Origin: Camillea tinctor
Taxonomy: Eukaryota > Ascomycota > Sordariomycetes > Xylariales > Xylariaceae
Length of the DNA: 64,000 bases
Reading direction: 5' to 3'
Assembly (NCBI GenBank): GCA_022578605.1
Contig: MU394056.1
Location: 930,001 to 994,000 of the forward strand
Positions within the stretch are counted from its first letter, which is position 1; each line of letters opens with the position of its first letter. Positions 59,349 through 64,000 of the stretch are shown here, one piece after another. The notes under the pieces were generated by a model. That model was not told the origin of the DNA, did no database searches, and worked only from the letters and a program-made list of their open reading frames with translations. The translations under genes and the position numbers were made by a program.

Positions 59349-61200
59349 TTACATGTCCTCCCCCTCGCTCAAGTTGACAATAACATCTCCGACATCCTCA
59401 TATAGCAATTCTCCGACCTCAATACTGTCCTGCATTATCTCCCTTGCTGTCTTCTCGACAACATCCATGTCCTCCATAATGAGCCGAACAGTGAGCTCGG
59501 GCACCAACACAGCTTGAACGTATCCGGTATAACCTCTAGCAGAAATGAGTCGATCTTCCACAGCTCGCTTTCGGACAACTGTAGATAATGTTCTCATGAT
59601 GTATTCCGTCATGAGACGGAGGCCCCGTGGCCCGTAGTATCCCGGTGTGAGGCTGTCCTCGGTTTTCAGTAGCGTCCGGTTTTTCCCGGACTGTACTTGT
59701 TCCTTCAGGACCTTGCCGAAGTAAGAGGGCTGGGTCCCCTCAAGGATCTCCTTGAGGAACTCTTGGTGCCTATCGCACCGAGAGTCTAATGTGCCCCAAT
59801 TGATTTTAGGGTATCCTCTTTCTGAGCCTGAATTCAACGCTGATTTCCGATTGTGCAATCTGCAGAAAGCTGTCTGCTTTTTGATACTCATCCTACCATT
59901 CTTATCCGAATGTTTATTGAGAAGCTCGCGGTCTACGACTTCGTGGCACATTGGACACCTAGCTATTGCGATAAGTTGACTTTCCTCAATGTACACGTCG
60001 TTTTCTGCTTCATTCTCAACACTGTGCTGCGAGATCGATTCTGGGGCATCACTATCAATAATGCCCGCGTCATCGTCATCAACCTCTGGCATCTTGAAGG
60101 TTGGCCTCTGCGAAGATTCTTCAAGCGTAAGTTTGGGAGAGCCTTTCTTAGATCTTGGTATGGCTCTGCTCTGGGATTTCCTTAATGTCGTACTCCTCAG
60201 AGATCTCCGATCAGATGATGGCGATGCTTTCGTGCTGAGATCAAACAAGTCTATTTTGGGTTTTTCAGGTGAATCATCAGACATTGTAGCATGCTTAAAA
60301 CCTGGTGCGTGGGGACTGAAGCTGGGAGATGAGGGTAGCTGAGGAGCCTTGAATTTGCTACTCGGACCAGGAGGATCCTCTTCTGAATCAATAGAGTCTT
60401 CGTGCATTTTGAGAAATTTCTTTGGGGAAAATTTGGCAGCTTCCGGACTTAAGCTGGCATCATGTTGGACGAATCTCTGCCTAGGATGAGACGTGTCTGT
60501 CGGTCGTGAACACATCATTAGTTACAACAATATTAAAATTAGCGTATATGAACTGACCATTATCTTTGGAAGCAGATGACCTTGGTTCACTTTTTTGAGA
60601 GATCCTTGGCTGCGAAGATCTCGAGTGTGAGCTGTAGGTAGAGCTGTGCTTAGCCTTGGGTCTCTTGGATGGTCTCGTAAATCCATAATCATCACGCAAA
60701 TGCTCTCCCATATTTGTCTGGTCTTCATCTGCGGATCTTTTCGATTGGCTTAAGCTGGAAGACTTTTTTGCCCGCAAGTTGCTAGTTGCTTCCTCATGCC
60801 GCGACAAAGACGTATTTCCTTCTCGTCTAGATCTCTGCGTGTCACTGGCTTGTGAAGAAGGGGGTTTACTAAAGTTGGTAGGACGTATGTCACCCCGACG
60901 GAGCATGGCGTCATCGTCATCATCTGAATCTAGCGATGAATCAACAATAGACGCCCTCCCCAGATTTTGGCTCTCCTCCTCATCGTCGCTACTTTGCGGT
61001 GGCGCCGTAATGAAATCAATGTCTTCCTCTTCCTTGCTTCGGCTCATTTCGAAAGATGAAGCAGTGTCTCCAGGACTTGCAGAACTTAGGCTCTGAGACG
61101 ACCTGCCCCCGATCTGCTTCAAAAGCTGCTGAGGCCGCTGATGCTTGCTCAACCCTAGGACTCGTCGAGGAACCGTAGTCGCCGCGAAAATAAACTCCAT
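59349..61200 (-). CDS. RTC4-domain nuclear protein
   Basis: Exons 61200-60558 and 60496-59349 join by a GTCAGT donor and a GACAG acceptor (ACTAAT branch site) to give 596 residues. The start is the ATG encoding MEFIFAATTVPRR; the frame is open further up only from a GTG. The first 350 residues are disordered, Ser-rich and charged, with basic nuclear-type clusters (RPSKRPKAK). A cysteine/histidine motif CPMCHEVVDRELLNKH with a later CRLH lies at about 395-425 and may bind zinc. The C-terminal 170 residues form the RTC4-like domain (NWGTLDSRCDRHQEFLKEIL, GYYGPRGLRLMTEYIM, and the DLISARGYTGYVQAVLVPEL-like segment). Yeast Rtc4 was found in a screen linked to telomere capping; its molecular role is unknown. 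The protein ends in an acidic tail. Confidence 0.88.
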
Positions 61201-62056
61201 AGATTCTGCTGATCGAGGGACAAGTTGCCAGGCCAGGGGTTGCCAGGGGCAGTCTCTAGCTTGCGAAATCGTAATGAAAACCAACTCCTCCACCCTCGGA
61301 CTATGGTACGTAGATCAGGTTGTGAGAATATTCAAATCCGAAACTCGCTAAATTCATGGTATATTTCCCTTCTCTCTTTTCCCTTTTCATGAAGTATAGC
61401 AGGACCAGAAAGGAGCTGTGATACCCAGGCAAAGAACGTCTAGGGAGGGATGTCACAGCAATTGAAATGTCAATGCGTGAATCTTTTATTGTCCATCGAC
61501 CACTTCGTACTAAAATATAATTAATACAATCAACAGAAGTGGGAACAGAAAGCGGAGGGGAAAAGGAAGAACCTTAAACCAGAAAGTGGAATTAAATTAA
61601 AAACAAGCAGGTACAACAACTGCTAAGAAAAATAAGTTAATAAGGTAGTCGCCGAACAGGCAAGTGGCAAGGCACCTTCGCGTGATAAGACGCGTTCTAA
61701 TTCAAATTCCAAAACTTAACGCGTAGTACCTGCCTGGGTACCTAGTACCCTAGGTTAGGTATTGAATTGACAGGACAGCCACCCTTCAGCCACAGACAAC
61801 CCAGCACGCTAGGTAGGTACTACCTAGATTCTGAGTACCTAACCCACTGCCACCAGCTCGCTCTCTAATCTACCTACCTAGGGACCTACAATCTTGTCGC
61901 TGGCCTCCTAGCTATCTAAGCTCTTGGCCTCCCTACCGGTTAGTCCGTTCGTCTGTTCTGGTCCCTCATCCGACCATCTAATTTCCAGTCGAACCGAACA
62001 CCACACAATCTGGTCCTCTTTCGAACATTGGAAGAGAGCTTTGGGAATTCAGCACC
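61201..62056. promoter_or_regulatory. divergent promoter region RTC4-domain gene / dynamitin
   Basis: 856 bases between two divergent start codons. AT-rich on the left; the right 350 bases contain many CTACCTA and CCTAGGT words. No ORF of note. The promoter role follows from position only. Confidence 0.5.
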
Positions 62057-63445
62057 ATGGCTGTGAATCGCAAATATGCCGACCTTCCAGATCTAGTATG
62101 CAAGCTGCCCCAACCTACCCGTTTCAAGTCTTTATGCTGATAACACGAAGGACTCTGCACCCGACATCTACGAAACACCTGACCTAACGGATGATAACTC
62201 TACTATTCCGGTATGCTCAGCTGTCTGAAACGTGGACAATATGGCACGAATACTCAATATTACTTCTAGACCACTGCAGGACCATCACACTCCGAAAATG
62301 AGTTTGACGATGACGACGATGAATCTCTTAATATCTCTTACTCACGGTTGCGAGTGGACCAAGCTCGATCCCGATTCCTGCCCGCACAAGTTGACGCTAG
62401 AGATGTTGATTTCTCAGACCGGTTGATTGGGAAGCGCAAGTCCTATCGAACATCCACCCGACGACAACGAGTCCTTGAAGACGGTACCAGAGAAATCGGT
62501 GACCTGAGTGACGAGGAAGAGGGCGAAAGCCTAGAGAGGAAAATCGCGCGTTTGAAGCGTGAAATCCAAGAAGCCAAGGAGGAATATGGGAGGCAAAGTT
62601 CGGAGTCGGCTGACGCCGGGGCAGACCACGACGCGGAGCTTGTATTACTGAGCCAGGCACTAGACAAGATGTCAACTTTACCAGAGGGAGGAGTAATCGT
62701 TAAGTCGTCTACGAGAACCGCCGGAGATGATGGCAAACAGCCTGTGGAGGGGTCAACCCAACAAGTGGACGGGCCAACATATACGGTTACTTATGCGCCA
62801 AGCTATGAGCAGAGCCATGCTCTAGCTAAAGCTGCCGATTTCGATCGACGACTTGTGCTTCTGGAAAAGGCAATTGGCATAACCTCGTCGTCCATGCCCG
62901 AATTGGACAGCAATGGTCTACCTCGAGCGATCATGCCGACACTTGATGCCCTCCAGAAGCAAATCCTTACATTGTCAGAAGCATCAACATCGTCTCTCGA
63001 TAGTATCAGTCGCCGGGTGAGGACGCTGACACAGGAGGCTGAACAGCTGGAGAAAGCTAGAAAGGCTGCTAGGATAGCTCAGGAGAGCCTTGCGTCTTCG
63101 GGTGCCTCGCCGGTGGAAACAGAGGACTCGGAACAAACAGCCAAGATCAATGCACTCTACGGAACCCTGCCCACTATCGAAAATCTGACACCCCTTCTAC
63201 CTCCACTACTCGACAGACTCCGTTCACTACGAGCTATACATGCCGATGCGGCAACAGCAAGCGATACTCTAGAACGAATCGAGAAGACGCAAGCTGAGAT
63301 GGCATCGGATATTAAGCAATGGAGAGAAGGCCTAGAGAAGGTTGAAACAGCTATGGGCGAAGGACAAGCTGTGATGACAGGAAATATGAAGGTGGTCGAA
63401 GGATGGGTGCAAGACCTCGAGGCTAAGATGGCCAAACTATCTTAA
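62057..63445 (+). CDS. DCTN2: dynactin subunit 2 (p50 dynamitin)
   Basis: Dynamitin is a coiled-coil shoulder subunit of dynactin, the activator of cytoplasmic dynein; in filamentous fungi dynactin is needed for nuclear and endosome movement. Exons 62057-62095, 62151-62210 and 62270-63445 give 424 residues. The short first two exons encode MAVNRKYADLPDL and DSAPDIYETPDLTDD, the strongly conserved dynamitin N terminus. This is followed by an acidic stretch and SRLRVDQARSRFLPAQVDA with FSDRLIGKRKSYRTS. The rest is mostly coiled coil, beginning with LERKIARLKREIQEAKEEY at about residue 120 and including EKAIGITSS and the C-terminal EKVETAMGEGQ helix. Donors are both GTATGC. It is transcribed away from the RTC4-domain gene. 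Confidence 0.95.
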
Positions 63446-64000
63446 GATAGGAGGGAGGGTGATGCTACACTACTTCCATACAAGTGTATGTTGTTGTGTG
63501 GATGTAGATGTGGATAGTGCTCGTTTTCATACCGATACCCCTTGCATGTGGTTTGAACTACGAATAATGGCTTGACGATGTTTAGAAGTCTGGAATGTAT
63601 ATGCCTATAGAGGGAGCTATTCATTTAGGCAAGGTACTCTTGAGTGATTAATATTACCATAGAAAAATATATGCTTAACCTAGTGGAAGGATGTCATGTC
63701 AAGTTCTCTAAGTATGCATATGCCTGGCACTTACCATAGGTAGGTCAAGAGGTGGGGTGGGGTATACATACAATGTCGTAGCGTAAAAGCTAAGTAAGAG
63801 ATGGTGCAGGTGGCAGCTGGCTGACAGTTGTAGAGGGCTCATAAGACAAGCTATTTCTTTTGGCCTCCAAGTTTCGAAAGTGGCCTGTGCTTTTTCTGCG
63901 AAAAAAAAAACCCCACGCACACAATAGGCGAAGTGAATCTACTTGCAAAATTCCACCCCAGCTCAACCAACACGACCAAATCTCCGTATTTGCGACCAAG
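63446..64000. other. 3' flank at the right edge
   Basis: No supported gene in the last 555 bases. The sequence contains the dynamitin 3' UTR and an A run at 63901-63910. A minus-strand gene could start just beyond the window, but nothing here supports one. Confidence 0.5.

Noticed and set aside
61201..61293. Extension of the RTC4-domain protein upstream of 61200
   Set aside because: The extension starts with GTG and has no conserved character; the ATG at 61200 is the first true start.

Overview
The window is nuclear DNA from a filamentous ascomycete, most likely a Sordariomycete. The evidence is short GT-AG introns (about 44-220 nt) with CTAAC/CTAAT-like branch sites, fungus-specific protein families (Crz1, fungal adenylate cyclase with RA, LRR, PP2C and cyclase domains, Mdm31, an RTC4-domain protein, alternative oxidase), long gene-free spacers, and intergenic DNA rich in TACC/TAGG tetranucleotides and ACCTAGGT words. 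No operons, CRISPR arrays, rRNA genes or intact transposons were seen. The class-level assignment is inference.

Layout, left to right. A truncated gene with two SUMO-like domains (Rad60/Esc2/NIP45 type) runs in from the left edge. PNO1/DIM2 (40S ribosome assembly, minus, five exons) converges on it and shares a divergent promoter with MDM31 (mitochondrial inner membrane, plus). Translation factor eIF3j (minus) converges on MDM31. A 5 kb gene-free block leads to alternative oxidase (plus). A 4.8 kb block, much of it a pyrimidine-rich leader, leads to the calcineurin-responsive factor CRZ1 (plus). Next come an MDR-family oxidoreductase (plus) and a small mitochondrial membrane protein (minus), then two small lineage-type genes: a protein with two Zn2Cys6-like modules that each lack the third cysteine, and a single-pass membrane protein. 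After another 5 kb of microsatellite-rich spacer lies a 7.2 kb gene for a giant Lys-rich, Glu-Pro-rich repetitive protein. It is followed by a small coiled-coil nuclear-type protein, a tRNA-derived fragment, and a small secreted cysteine-rich protein whose reading frame does not join cleanly. The right side holds adenylate cyclase (minus, 6.9 kb), an RTC4-domain protein (minus) and dynactin p50/dynamitin (plus), the last two divergent.

The genes do not form a pathway cluster. Most are conserved housekeeping or signalling genes: ribosome assembly and translation initiation (PNO1, eIF3j), mitochondria (MDM31, AOX, the 142-residue protein), Ca2+ and cAMP signalling (CRZ1, adenylate cyclase) and dynein transport (dynamitin). 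The lineage-specific material is concentrated in the middle (25.7-47.1 kb): the modified zinc-cluster protein, the TM protein, the giant repeat protein and the secreted protein. Exon boundaries were worked out by hand from splice motifs, phase and family conservation. Where they could not be reconciled this is stated.
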